NCBI GenBank assembly: GCA_011799875.1
Contig: CM022303.1
Location: 428,467,108 to 428,531,107 of the forward strand
DNA from: Thinopyrum elongatum
Taxonomy: Eukaryota; Streptophyta; Magnoliopsida; Poales; Poaceae
DNA length: 64,000 nt
Reading direction: 5' to 3'
Both the position numbers and the translations under genes were made by a program. The stretch's first letter is position 1, and every line of letters begins with the position of its first letter. The notes beneath the pieces are model-generated. The model made no database searches and was not told where the DNA came from. It saw nothing but the letters and a program-made list of their open reading frames with translations. Below, one piece after another: positions 47,232-58,972 of the stretch.

Positions 47232-48327
47232 GAGGCGCTTGCTGGAACCCAAGTTTGTGAACAGCGCTTCAAGATGCATCGTCATCAGCATCGACGCTCC
47301 CTCCACCAACGGCTTCGGGGGGGGGGGGGGGGGAAGGCGACATCACTCCCTCGTCCATCCTACCCAGGTTTCGTCGCTCATCTCCATCGCGGCCACGGCG
47401 GTGATGGAAACGAAAGGTGGTGGCGATGCGATGACACTGGACGGCTTGGGTAGCGTGGCCACCATGCAACCCCCATCTAGGGGAAAAAGCGAGGAGATAT
47501 GGTATACGGTTTCTTCCTCCACCCCTTTCACTTGTCAATGATTGAGCCACGCGGGGTTAGCATCATCAATGTCGATAAGCCCACACGGAACTCGGTCCAG
47601 CATTTGCCCCGCTAAGAGAAAATCCCGAGTAAGGCGCTGGTGCGAATCTGTTGATTGGCACCCCGGCAAGCATGCTCCGGCAAGACCGTCCGCGCAAGTG
47701 TGACCTTTATGCCTAGCGCCGTGATGTCGTTAAAATTGTAAGGAGAAGGAGAGAGGAACCAGCCCTACCTTTCACCATGCATTATCACCTACAAGTGATC
47801 TGCTATCCCCTCCGGCCCTTTCCGGGGGTGGTTGCGCAACTGATAAACCGCCAAGTTTTCTCCTTGTGCATTTTTTTATGTTGAATGATGTTGCAGATCT
47901 AAAACAGACACGCGAATGCCACCCTCTTAAGATATGCGGACATGACGAACGACTGTGATGGAAGGAGGAGGGAAGCGTGAACAAAATCTAAGTCAACATA
48001 CCCACTGACTTTTTCTCCGATGTTTGCATTTGCTTATCCCTCGGACAACCAAGTTTTTTTGTATGGTTAAAACCTTTGATGTGATGGAACCTTGCTGTAT
48101 TTGTCTGCGCCCCCGCTTTTGTTTCGAGCACTGCTCAACAAAGTGGACGGCCGCGTCAAAGACTCCTAAGGAAAAACCTGCCGGGACATGTCCTCACCAG
48201 CTGAATGCTAAGGACCCACTCCTCACAGCAATCGCGGCAGCATGTTACTGTCTGGCAACCAAAACACATAGAAAGAAGCTAAACATACAAACATCCATGG
48301 GTGAAACACAAGAGGGATAGCATGCAC
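47232..48327 (+). other. Leader region, no gene seen
   Basis: About 1.1 kb without a convincing frame. It contains a run of 17 G at 47317-47333. Short frames on both strands have no recognisable domain. This is where gag and pol would start in an autonomous relative. Confidence 0.6.
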
Positions 48328-51300
48328 TTAAATATAATTAAATATTAGTTCAACACGAACAGAAGCAGTACGGGGCCTAAACACGAGACATGCATAATGT
48401 TTCATTACAGGGCACCACGGCGACAAGGATGATTCAAGGCTGTGCTTGGCGGCCTTAGGGGACACTAGGGACCAAGAGGACCTTGTCGGCGAAGGGACCG
48501 GCCTTCTCCTCAGCAGCAAAAATGTCGGCACCTGCCGGCAGCCTCCTGAAGCCATTGGCAAGGTTGAAGTCCAGATGGCGATGGCGATGTTGCTCAAGAG
48601 CATGAAGAGGGCATCGTGGGCATGCTTTCAGGACTCGTTTGCAAAACGAGCGACTCTTTCTTCCTCATGTGCCCTCAGCCCTTCGATCAAGCCTTCAAAG
48701 AAGAGCGCCAGCTTGACGCTTGGAGCCTCATGTCTATTGACTGAGAAGGTCGGGCTCTTCATATCCACCGCTGCGATCTGGGCAGGGAGGCGCTCGGCAA
48801 TGTCGACTAGACTCTTGATCCAGAGAACACGCTGCTCAACTTGGTTCGCCAGTTTGTCCTCTGCGTCCTTCCGGAGGATTCTCGTGTTGTCCAAGTCCTT
48901 CATCAGCTGCTTCTCACGAGCACCGGTAGACTCGATTCCGTTCTCCAAGGTGCCAAGCCTTGCCTTCATGTCAGTAATAGTGCCATTGGCGGTGTCAAGG
49001 TCCTGGCTTTTGGAGGAAAGCTACGATTGCACATCCTTCAGAAGAATCTCAACCTTTAGCGCTTCCTCCTTGAGAGCCACAACTTCCTTGGCGCTCTCGG
49101 CAAGATCCTCTGTCAGTTTGGCCACCTGTTGATCGAGGTCAGCCTTGGCAATGGATGCAGCGGCAAGGTCATCGGCAACCTTCTTCAGATGGGCAGCAGA
49201 GTCAAGGGTGAGCGTGTCAAGGGCCGCCTTGTGCTTATCCTCCAGATCCTTGGTGCGTTGCTGGAAAATGGCCTCCAGTTCTTCGTCCTTATTGCGAAGG
49301 ATGGCCTCGAGGTTCTCTTTCCAGGAAGAGATGTCCTTCTCCTTGGTGTTCAGAAGTGTTGCGCGCTCTGCCAAACGGACTTCCCGGGCAGCGACATCCT
49401 CTTTCGCCATGGTTATCGTCTCCTGTTGCCGCAGAAGGGTTTGGAACTGCTTGCCGTGCCACTCGCGCAGCTCATTGCCCTTGTCCCTCAGCTTTTGATC
49501 CATGAGACTGGCGGAGTTGTGTTGCTCCTTGAGCGCCTGCCACTTCTTGTTGTACCTGCTATGCATCTCCTTAATGCCTGTCGCCACGGACTCCAGGAAT
49601 GGTAGGTCCATGACTACACTGACTGAGTCATCAGCCTCTTCAGCTCGCTGGAACAGCGGCGCCATGATGCTCTGGATCTCCTCATCAAGGTCTGCACTTA
49701 CTATTGCGGATGAGCCAGGGGCTCCGAGTCTAGGTTGGGCGAGCACCAACGCCAGCTTGCTCGAAGATGGTTGCAGGGCCTCGGCCGAGGTACCAAACTG
49801 GGGAGGAGGGCTCATAGTTTGAAGAGGAATTTTCTCTTCAACCACTACCTCCGATCCTGGCACGCTACCAGGGATCTTCTCTGTTTCCTTCGGGGCCTCT
49901 TGGATATCCCCGGCAGCTTGTTCCTGGCCCTCCGCGGCAGCAATCCTGGCGGCCTCTTCAGTGGCATCCTTGCCAATGCTGGCCACTTCCTCCAGCAGCT
50001 TTGGTTCCTCGGCCAATGGAGCTACAAGCGAGAATAGCGAGCAAATGATAAAGAAATAATACGCCTTGGTGAGCCAGTGACTTGAGGCAAGATGATGCAA
50101 GCAACAAAAGACAAAGAGTGAGTGGATTACCCGGAGACGTTTGCCGTGGGAGGGCTTCGGTTTCCCCGGCAACATTAGTTGTCGGGACATGACCACTGCC
50201 TCCTTCCTCGGTAACCATAGCATCAGCATGGGCCGATCCTTCCGTGGAGGCCCTTACCGGGGATCCCTCGGCTCGATCAGCAGACAGGGTGGGCCCCTCC
50301 TGGAAGGCCTCGCTCTGGATGGTCTCTCCCTCTTCCTTGGCAGGGGATGGGACATGCTCTTCTACGCCTCCCCTGGCGGGAAAAACCTATCCCATACCTT
50401 CGCGCCGGGGGCTGGGCTGTGGGCTTGGCGCTGGATGATTCATGCTACCTCCCACCAAGCTCGTTCCCTCCGAAGGCCCCGACGACTCCACTTGCTTGGA
50501 TCATTTGGGCCGGTGGATGAGAGTTTCTTCTTCCTCCCTGTCAAAGACAACAAGCAAGATTGGATCAACAAACCAACAAGCGCATGACGCTTCAACAAGG
50601 AAAGATAGTTTTTTCCTTACTCAGAATCGATGAGCATGGAGCCCAGCGCGAACTCCATCGGTGGTGGGGTCACTCTGCTCCTCTTCAGGGTCGAGGGAGT
50701 AGTGCTTCCCGACAACTTCGAGCCTTATGGAGGTGCAGGGGTTTCTAACGAAGATGAGCCATGCGATGAGCTCGAGCCTGATTGGGAGCTGTGGTCGACC
50801 CTCGTAACCGCTCGCCCCTTGGCGGGAGATTGGCGACGCGTCACGTCCGGCCTGTCGCCTTTGGAGGCAATCTTCTTCACCTTCTTGGTGACGGGCATAG
50901 GAGCAGGAGCCACCGGTCCTTGGCTAGCTCGCCTGCGAGGACGCTGGTCCAGGTCTGGCTCTGGGGCTTGAGGACCCACTGCGAGCCACTCGTCTTCGGG
51001 CTGCTCCACTTCTTCAGCCTCGTCCCCTTCTTGGGCCTCTGCTGTCGCGGCGTAAAGCACTTCAACCCCGGCAGACTCTTCCCCGGCAGCTTCCTCCGTG
51101 GCGCGCCCCTCGCTCCGACCATTAGAGGGGCCTTCGTCCTCAGCCTCCTCCTCATCTTCCTCCTCCTCCCCTCTGGGCTTTGCCTTCCCGGCAGTCCGAA
51201 TCGCCTTGTCCTCCTCGATCCGCCTCTTGATGAACTCTGCTTCCACCGTGGAAGTGCGCTTGAACATGTTGCCCTCCACCCTAGAAGCCCTTTCCTCCAG

Positions 51301-52427
51301 ATTGGAAAGCCACTCGATCTCTGCATCGAGCCCAGGTAGTTGCCAATCAGCCGCAACTCCATAAGCGTTGCAGTCAGGCATCCATTTCAAAATCTGATCC
51401 AAGGCGGAGTTGATATTTAGCGGGACGACCCTTGTCGGCAATTTGAACGGCCCGAGGCTACCGAACAGCTGTTCGCACAACCAGCCATGGCCATAAACCG
51501 ATAAATTGTTGGTGAGGCCTGGATATAGGAGCATCCTGTCCGCAGCATCTCCGTACCGCCAGGCGAACCTGTCCCTTTTCTGCAGCGGCACAATGTAGCG
51601 TCGGAGAAAGTCAGCCCCCACCAATTCAATGGTTAGCCCGGCAACTTTAAGATGGGCGATCCTGTTTATCGCCAGGCGAAGCCTGTCGTCAGTAAGGCCT
51701 GGCTCCCAACAATCGCTGCCACGCACAACGCACTCCGTCCGCCTCGGCAATACTCTGGAGCATCCGCGTCCTGAATCCAGCACCAGTCCACCCTCCATTC
51801 TTCCCATATGCCGTGCTGCAGACCAGGAAGGTAATCCCAAATATTCCTTTGGCCCCGAGGGATCCAACTTATGTTCCCTCAGAGGTGAGCCTTGTTCTCG
51901 ACCCTCGGGACAACGAAGTGCCTGAACAGATCCACATTGGGGGTGACTCCGACGAAGTTCTCGCACAGATGGGAAAAAATCGCCATGCACGCCATTGCAT
52001 TTGGCGTGAAATCCAAGAGATGGAATCCATACACCACCATCATCGCCTCGAAGAAGTCTGAGAAAGGGGGGCTGAGGCCGCAGAGAAAGTACGCGCAGAA
52101 AAGGCGGTACGAATTTGGCGGGTCCTCTTTCCCCTCCGGCAAGACCACGGGCGCGCCATGACCTTTCGGGACTTCCCTCCCCCACATATACGCATACCTT
52201 GCACCCAAAGCATTACTGTCCAAGCTCGATGGGAAAAAGACAACATCTTCTCGCCGCTTCCTGTAAAACTCTACCGCTTTCTTCTTCTTCCCCTCCGCTG
52301 CAGCCTCCTTTGTGGTGGTCGCCCGCTTCCCCCACGCGACGGATTTCTTTCCCATCCTTCGGGGCTGTGGGGAGGGTGGAAGACTAGATGGGGTGTTGGA
52401 GGCAGGTGTGGGCGCAGCAGCGATCAC
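48328..52427 (-). pseudogene. Antisense retrotransposon gene with two introns (Transposase_28-like N-terminus, coiled-coil C-terminus)
   Basis: Exon 1 (52427 to 50621) encodes a basic N-terminus and a domain around SPPFSDFFEAMMVVYGFHLL and MACMAIFSHLCENFVGV. This resembles the plant family labelled putative gypsy-type transposon (Pfam Transposase_28). A Glu-rich acidic linker follows. Intron 1 (50620-50538) has GTAAGG...ACAG borders and its removal keeps the frame. Exon 2 ends at 50131. Intron 2 (50130-50022) has GTAATC...GTAG borders and again joins in frame (..RQTSP to APLAEEP). Exon 3 encodes a long coiled coil (about 49900-48640). One frameshift near 51900 and stops at 50725, about 50501, about 50385, 49021 and 48628 disable this copy. 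The biochemical function of the family is unknown. Confidence 0.72.
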
Positions 52428-52742
52428 TTGGCTTGAGGAGGAAGATGATGGAGGATGAAGCGGATGCGAATGAGCAGTGCCCTTTCACGTTTTCCCTTTT
52501 ATGTGGAATGAACGTGTGGGGGTGGCTATTCGCCGTTTTCTCTCAGGAAGTTACCATTTTACATTAATTGCTATAGCCCCACGACCCCCCGACCTACGCT
52601 AATTACGCGGAGTGGACATTGAGTTGACTGGTCATCATAACAAACCGTTGCGTGCGCAGCACTTCCTCGACACGTGTCCATGCACTGTTTGGGGCCTAAC
52701 CCAACGTGCCCGCCGACACGTATGGCTCAGGCCTGGGCCTTC
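52428..52742 (-). promoter_or_regulatory. Putative promoter region of the antisense gene
   Basis: This 315-bp gap lies between the antisense start codon and the 3' LTR. It is AT-rich near the gene (an AATTAATGTAAAATGG zone near 52560) and has ACGTGTC motifs near 52675 and 52720. It also sits where a sense-strand PPT should be, yet no purine-rich tract precedes the LTR. Confidence 0.35.
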
Positions 52743-53669
52743 TATCGGGGTACACAAACAAGGGTGTATGTTTCCCCTGACTTGTGCATGGACAACAGAC
52801 CTCCACCCCAGCAACGCCAAGCAGCCAAGACAAGACCAAGCCAGATAGATAGCTCTTTGAGGAATCAAAGGGTGGATCAAGAAGACCAAGACAAGCCAAG
52901 GGAACAAGATATCACTAAGGAAAGACCTCCCTTGTCGGGCAGACAAGCCCGGTCAAGCCGAGGCCTCACCAAGGACGAGTCCCAAGATTCCCTCGGCAGG
53001 CTTGCCGGGGCCGCCAAGGGCAGATCTCCCCGCCAAGACTCCACCGCTCCACCGCACAGCGACGTAGGTCACTTATCAGTGTGGTGTCGAGCCCCCAAGT
53101 GATTAAGTGGCTGTCATTTGGCATGTGACAGCCATTTGGAAGGGAGATTCTCCCAATATCACACCCTTCCAGAGGCGTGTCATGCAGACAAGTAAAGGTA
53201 GATAAGCGGCACGACAGGCTTGCCAGGCTGCATCCTCAGCATGAAACCTAGCAGTGCATTTAATGAACTTTGTCCTAACTGCCAGAGTTAGGTATGTTAG
53301 CACTATTGGCTATCTAATCAGTAGATAATGACTGTTTTGCCACTGTGGTAACCCCTTAGCCTATAAAAGGAGGGCCATGGCAACCTAATAAAGGATTCGG
53401 ACCCTTGTACACTCTTACGCGCGTAGCTGCTCTCCCAGAGGCGACCTTGCCGGGTTTGAGCGCTGCGTGTCTACCACGGTCCTCCCATCAATCCACCAAA
53501 GCAGGAGTAGGGTTTTACGCTTCACAGCGGCCCGAACCTGGGTAAAAACCACCAGCGTCACCCCCGCTGTGTTGTTCCATGATCTCCGCTCTTTGTGCGA
53601 CGCGCCCTTCCCCCTTGCTGAACCACAAGGGGATGTTGGCCGCATAGGTGATCATGCTCCACCATGACA
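52743..53669 (+). repeat. 3' LTR of the antisense-gene element
   Basis: It starts TATCGGGGTACAC (the first bases differ from the 5' copy) and ends CCATGACA. It matches 46284-47209 throughout, and GTCGT follows immediately. Confidence 0.88.
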
Positions 53670-53674
53670 GTCGT
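53670..53674. other. Right target-site duplication (GTCGT)
   Basis: Exact repeat of 46279-46283. Confidence 0.85.
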
Positions 53675-53758
53675 CATCCCATTGGGTGAAGATCTCGAAA
53701 GCAAAGACGTCAAGATAAATATGTTGCAATGAATTAACATCCTTGAGAAGGGTATTTG
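53675..53758 (+). other. Continuation of the interrupted host repeat
   Basis: These 84 bases resume the sequence broken at 46283 and end at the CACTA terminus. They contain no gene. The three bases before the CACTA are TTG. Confidence 0.55.
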
Positions 53759-54244
53759 CACTACAAAAAAAGACACTTCCGTGACATTATGGCCCGAATG
53801 AAACTTTTTCTGTCATGGTTATGACACTTCTATGACGATAATTGTGGCAAAAACACATATCATCAGAGATGTGGTGGGCTCCTACTTCTATGACAAAAAA
53901 TCATGATAGAAAATGGGCATTTCGTCCTGGGGGCAGGGAACGCACCTGCATGACATTCTTTGGGCCGTCCATGACAGAAAAAATCATGGTAGAAGCGAGG
54001 GCGAGGAAAATTTCGGGGAGTTCCCGGTTACGGTGGGTGGTCGGGGCCGAGCGATGAACGGAGGTTTGCGCGTTTCTCTCGTATAGGTACGCGCGCACGT
54101 GTGTGCGAGGTGTTGGGCTCTAACTGAACCCGAGTGAGGCATTCGCTTACTGAACCCGAGCGATTGCACTAGCTACGTTACTGAACCCGAGCGATCGATC
54201 CCTTGGCTGTTAACTGAACCCGAGCGATTCCTTTGCTACTACTG

Positions 54245-55520
54245 CTAATTGAAGCCGGTCAACCTGCCTCTTGATGAACAGTGACCGTTGTTAGGAGTTG
54301 GATGAACAGGACCCCGTGGTAGTAGGCTGTTGTCACTGGATGAAAAAGGACCCTGAGGAGGCTGCCACACCTGAGCCGGTTGGGGTTGGATGAACAGGAC
54401 CCCGTGGAGGGCTGGTTGAATAGTAGCTAGCAGAGGCTGGATGAACAGTAGCTCGTGGATGAGCAGTAGCTGGTGGATGCAGGGAGGAAGACGCGGTGGA
54501 TGAACAGTGGCAGGTGGAGGCTGGAGGAAGTCGATGGTGGATGAACGGTAGCTGGCGAAGGCAGGAGGAAGACGCAGTGGATGAACAGTTGTAGGTGGAG
54601 GCTGGAGGAAGTCGACGGTGGATGAACAGTAGCCCGTGGAGGCTGGAGCAAGGCAGTATACGGTGGATGAACAATAGCCTGTCGAGTCCCTGTGCGAAAC
54701 GTAGCTAGCCGGTGTTCGGTTGCCTCTCGATGAATAGTGATAGTTGCTACTGTGCGCGTGGTATGTAGAACGAGTCGAGACGTGGTGAGTCGAGCTGATT
54801 GGTTGTGGTGGTTGGATGAATAGGACCCCGTGGTAGTAGGCAGTTGCCGCTGGATGAACAGGACCCCCGAGGAGGCTACCACACCCCAGCCGGTTGGGGG
54901 TGGATGAACAGTACCTCATGGAGGCTGGATGAACAGTAGCCAGTGGAGGCTGGATGTATAGTAGGCCGCGGATGAACAGTAGTTGTGGAGGCAGGAGGAA
55001 GTCACGGTGGATGAACAGTAGCAAGTGAAGGCAGGAGGAACTTGACGTTGGATGAACAGTAGCCCGTGGAGGCTGGAGCAAGGCAGTAGACGATGGATGA
55101 ACAGTAGCCCATGGAGTATCGTTTTGCGGTACGCCACACCCGTCCTGATGAACAGGGCCCCATTTCGACCGTAGGCGCTCCAACAGAAGTCTGTTTCCTC
55201 TGTTTTATGGTACGCCACTCCCCGATCAACAGGACCTCGTTTTGACCGTAGGCACTCGAACAGAAGTCCGTTTCCTCCGTTTTGCGGTACGCCAGACCCT
55301 TCCCGATGAACAGGACACCGTTTCGACCATGTGTGGTCGAACAGAAGGTTGTTTCCTCCTTTTTGCGGTACGCCAGACCTCGTTACGACTATTCCGTCCA
55401 AGCCGGTTGGCTCCCAATGATCATGACGCATTTTGACCTAGTCGGTTGCCTCTCGATTAACACGATGTTGTTTCCACCGTTCAGACCCAGCCGGTTGGCT
55501 GCTGATGAACAGTTCGACAT
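54245..55520. repeat. Subterminal tandem repeats of CACTA copy C
   Basis: GGATGAACAGTAGC-type units with variable spacers (54245-55100), then GTTTTGCGGTACGCC-type units of about 80 bases (55120-55400). The array is longer than in copies A and B because the GGATGAACAG block is partly duplicated around a unit at about 54690-54900. Confidence 0.8.
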
Positions 55521-55799
55521 CGCTGTACGCGTTAGAGACCCCGCCCGTATGTACATACATAGTCGTATTTACTTTCTTGCAGTGTGGTTGTACGTATGTG
55601 TACACGATATAGACGGGAGTGCGTGACATGCTACGTCGGTGGTTCTACTACGACATGTGCTGCTCCTTACTCGGCCATGGTTCATCGCTGCAGAGAGACT
55701 GATCGACCAGTATGTATGTACATGTTCGCAACCAGGTAGACAACCCTACGTACGGTTAGACTGGGTGCGTCCCAGCTTTCAGGGAGGGTAAGGAGGCTG

Positions 55800-58540
55800 T
55801 TCCTTATGTGCAAAGATATAGCTGGTGGGTCCCAGCTGTCAGGGTGAAGAATCATTTTTTTGCCCGTAATATGGACGCACTTCCTTGCGTGCGAAGATGT
55901 AGCTGGTGGGTCCCAGCTATTAGGGGCAAATGTTTTTTTCGCAAAATACAGAGGCCCTTCTGGTGGGTCCCCGCTCTCAGGTGGAGGAATAATTATTTTG
56001 CGCGTAATAAGGAGGCACTTCCTTGCTGCGGCCGTGGACCCAGCTGTCAGCCTCTGCACGTATAGTCCTCTTCCGATGGAAGTCGTTCCTTGACTACGTT
56101 GACCAGGCTGCACCGAGAGCACCAAGGCGGTGGACGACGGTGAGGCCTAGGACGGGAATGACCCGGAGCCAAGGAAGACTCGGCAGTTGCGTCCCACGTG
56201 AAGGGGAGTACAAGGGTTTATGGTTCGACTGCAGTGTGAGACTGCCGATGCTGGAGAATAACAGGAGGTCTGGGTGAGTACAGGGATGGCCAGGCCAGCG
56301 ATAGGAGTAGGGTGGGGCGATGAGGCCTGCACGGCATCATAGCCGACCATGGGAGGCAGGACCAGGCGGCACGGCCGACGCTAGTTTGGCCGGCTGGAGC
56401 AAGAAGACAGAGGTTGAAGAAGCACGACGGTCGTTGGATGGACATCGTATGGTCACTTCAACTAGAATCGTTTATATTGACTAAGTTGACAAAGCCCTAC
56501 GTCCGCGTCAACTTAGTAGGCCCACAAGTTAGCCTCCAAATATGGTGGGTCCCAGCTAGCAAGGGTGTATTCATTTTTTTGTACGTAATAAGGAGGCATT
56601 TCCTTGTGTGTGAAGATATAGCTGGTGGGTCCGAGCTGTCAATGGGAGGAACGTTTTTTTTTCATGAAATACAGAGGCCCTTCCGGTGGGTCCCCATTGT
56701 TAGGTGGAGGAATCATTATTGTGTGCGTAATAAGGAGGCACTTCCTTGCATGCGGCCATGGCCCCAGCTGTGAGCCTCTCCACGTACATTCCTCTTTTGA
56801 TGGATGTCGTTCGTTGACGATGTTGACCATGCCGCGCCGAGAGCACCAGGGCGGTGGACGACGGCGAGGCCTAGGAAGGGAACGACACGGAGCCGGGGAA
56901 GACTCGATAGTTGTTTCTCACGCGGAGGAGAGTACGAGGGTTTACTGGTTCGTCTGCCATTGCCGGAGAATAACAGCAGGTGTGGGTGAGTAGATGGATA
57001 GCCAGGCCAGCGGTGGGAGTAGGGTGGGGCGGTGACGCCAGCACGGCAGCACAGCCGGCCACGGGAGGCGGGAGCAGGAATTCCCGTCGGCGCTGGTTTG
57101 GGTGGCTGGAGCAGGAAGAGCAGAGATTGAAGAAGCACGACGTCCATTGGATGGACATCCAATAGTCGCTGCTCTCGTGTGTTGACTAAGTTTACACGGC
57201 CTTGCGTGTGCGTCAACCTTTTTTTTAGGAAAGCGTACGCTTCAACCTAGTAGGCCCACAAGTCAGCCTCAAATATGTGGAAAACAACATACAACCCAAC
57301 TGCCATTATTGCTAATAAATTTACATCGCATTAGGTAATTCTTAAGGATTTTTTTTGAAGCCCATATTCTTTTTGTTACCATTACAACCCATATTCTGGC
57401 CATGGTTAAAAAATTAAACGAAATTTTCATATTTCGGTGCGGTCTGAACTATTTTTAATACCGAAATTTTGAATCACGTTCAAAATAATTTAAAAATAAT
57501 AAATTTATATCAATTTAAAATCCAACATAATTTTCCCCACAAAAAAATTAAATTTGAAATCTCAAAATCTTAAAAAATGATATTTGAAACTAATTACTGG
57601 TTTGCTATGTTTTTAAAATTTACATCCCATTTCTTACTACTTCTTTTTCTGGGCAAGCGAATACATCGCTCTCGTCTTGAAAGATTTGTAGCCCATCAGG
57701 GCTGAGAAAGCAAGTAGGCCTCCGTTGGGTATTTCTTTAAAAAAAGTAGAACTGGAATAGCCATTTTCAGAAAGAAAAAAAACACAACTGGGCTCATCAT
57801 GTGGTAAACATAAAATAAAACCCTGGGCTAGACGGGCCACAACCCCCGCACAGCCCCGTTGTTACCCTGATTTGTCTCTAAAACTAGTAAATAACAACTG
57901 CTTGTTCCTCCAAAAAAAGTAAATAACAATTGCGTGACCTATTGGGTCCCTGGTGTCAGCCGCTCGTTCTGTAATTCTCTCGTTTATTGACTACGTTGAC
58001 AATCGCGTGGGACCAGATGTCCAACCATTAGGAGGAACCATTTTTTGGCTTGTAATAAAGAGGCACTTGCTTGCATACTGCCATGACCCTGGTGGGTCCC
58101 TACTGTCATCCTCTCCATGTACAGTCATCTCCTTATTCCTCTCGGTTGTCGATCACGTTGACAACGCCAGACGGCGGTGCACCATGCACGGCGAGCGAAC
58201 CAAGGCAGAGGACGACGGCGAGGCCTCAGACAGGAACGAACAGGAGCCATGGAAGATGCGGCAGTCTAGTCACAGGCGGAGGGGAGTACGAGGGTTGACT
58301 AGTTCGGGTGTGGGTGCGGGTTGGGGCTAACGTCGCCGATGAATAACAGGATGTGTAGGGGAGTAGAGGGATGGACTGCCCAACATTTGATGGTACGGTA
58401 GGGCAGCGAAGGTGCAGCCTGCCGTAGGAGGCGGGAGCAGGCGGGACCGATGGGGTGGTTTAGTTTGGGCGGCTGGAGGAAGAAGACAAGAGATAGAAGA
58501 TACATGACAGATGTTGGATGTGAATCCAACAGATGGTAGG
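55800..58540 (+). repeat. Three repeats of a CACTA-internal module
   Basis: Module 1 (about 55800-56520) and module 2 (about 56530-57250) align end to end with a period of roughly 720 bases. Each contains GGTGGGTCCCAGCT, AAGGAGGCACTTCCTTG, GGTGGACGACGG and a closing GACTAAGTT. A shorter third copy lies at about 58020-58540, beyond the AT-rich stretch. Copies A and B have one full module. Confidence 0.7.
57260..58000. other. AT-rich non-coding part of CACTA copy C
   Basis: It corresponds to about 4830-5560 in copy A. No gene seen. Confidence 0.6.
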
Positions 58541-58599
58541 CAGAATAGTTTGTTGACTAAATTGAGACCACCTTGGATAGGCTTTTTCCTCATGGGTCC

Positions 58600-58972
58600 C
58601 AAATGTTAGAATCCGAATCTATCACGGCCATGCAACCTTTATTATGAAGAATTACAGCCTATAGTTGGTGTGCTAGCTCAAAATAAGTTTGTGGGTGCTG
58701 GCGGGCGCTAAGCACTTGGGTTCTATAATGCACAATGAGCTCAAGCAACTGGCAAGAGTGATGTTATTTCCCTTGGTTGGGATTTGTTACAATATTTCTC
58801 TCTTAATTAAGGAAATGGCAAGCCATCTTCCTTGTTTCAAAGAAAATATGACAGTCACAGCCGAGTTGAAAAGAGCAACCACATCCAACTCTAGCTTACA
58901 AACGATACAAAAGCACAAGGATTAATTGTTCATAAGTTTAGACAAAAACAAGATTAAACATGGCAATAACAT
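58600..58972. other. No feature recognised
   Basis: About 370 bases between the CACTA copy and the F-box pseudogene. Probably 3' flank of that gene; no gene seen. Confidence 0.4.

Larger units (their letters stand above)
46284..53669 (+). mobile_element. Pol-less LTR retrotransposon carrying an antisense gene
   Basis: Two direct LTRs of 926 and 927 bp, a primer site after the first LTR and a 5-bp TSD define a complete insertion of 7386 bp. I find no gag, protease, reverse transcriptase or integrase on the sense strand. The only coding region runs on the opposite strand (48328-52427). The primer site and a U5 block match the Tat element at 33713-39488, so it likely depends on Tat-type proteins. 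Grande of maize is a known Tat element with an antisense gene near the 3' LTR; this element keeps that part and lacks pol. Confidence 0.8.
53759..58600 (+). mobile_element. CACTA transposon, copy C (expanded)
   Basis: The left terminus CACTACAAAAAAAG starts at 53759 and the first 200 bases match copies A and B closely. The subterminal repeats, the GGTGGGTCCCAGCTG module and the AT-rich stretch follow in order. It is about 1.5 kb longer than A and B because the module is repeated. I find no transposase and no right terminus. The right limit is where module similarity ends. Confidence 0.75.

Noticed and set aside
47317..47333. Run of 17 G as a biological signal
   Set aside because: Homopolymers of this length are error-prone in assemblies and nothing around it suggests a function.
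50782..51339. 185-codon plus-strand ORF
   Set aside because: Shadow of the acidic linker of the antisense gene; the minus-strand frame has the recognisable domains.
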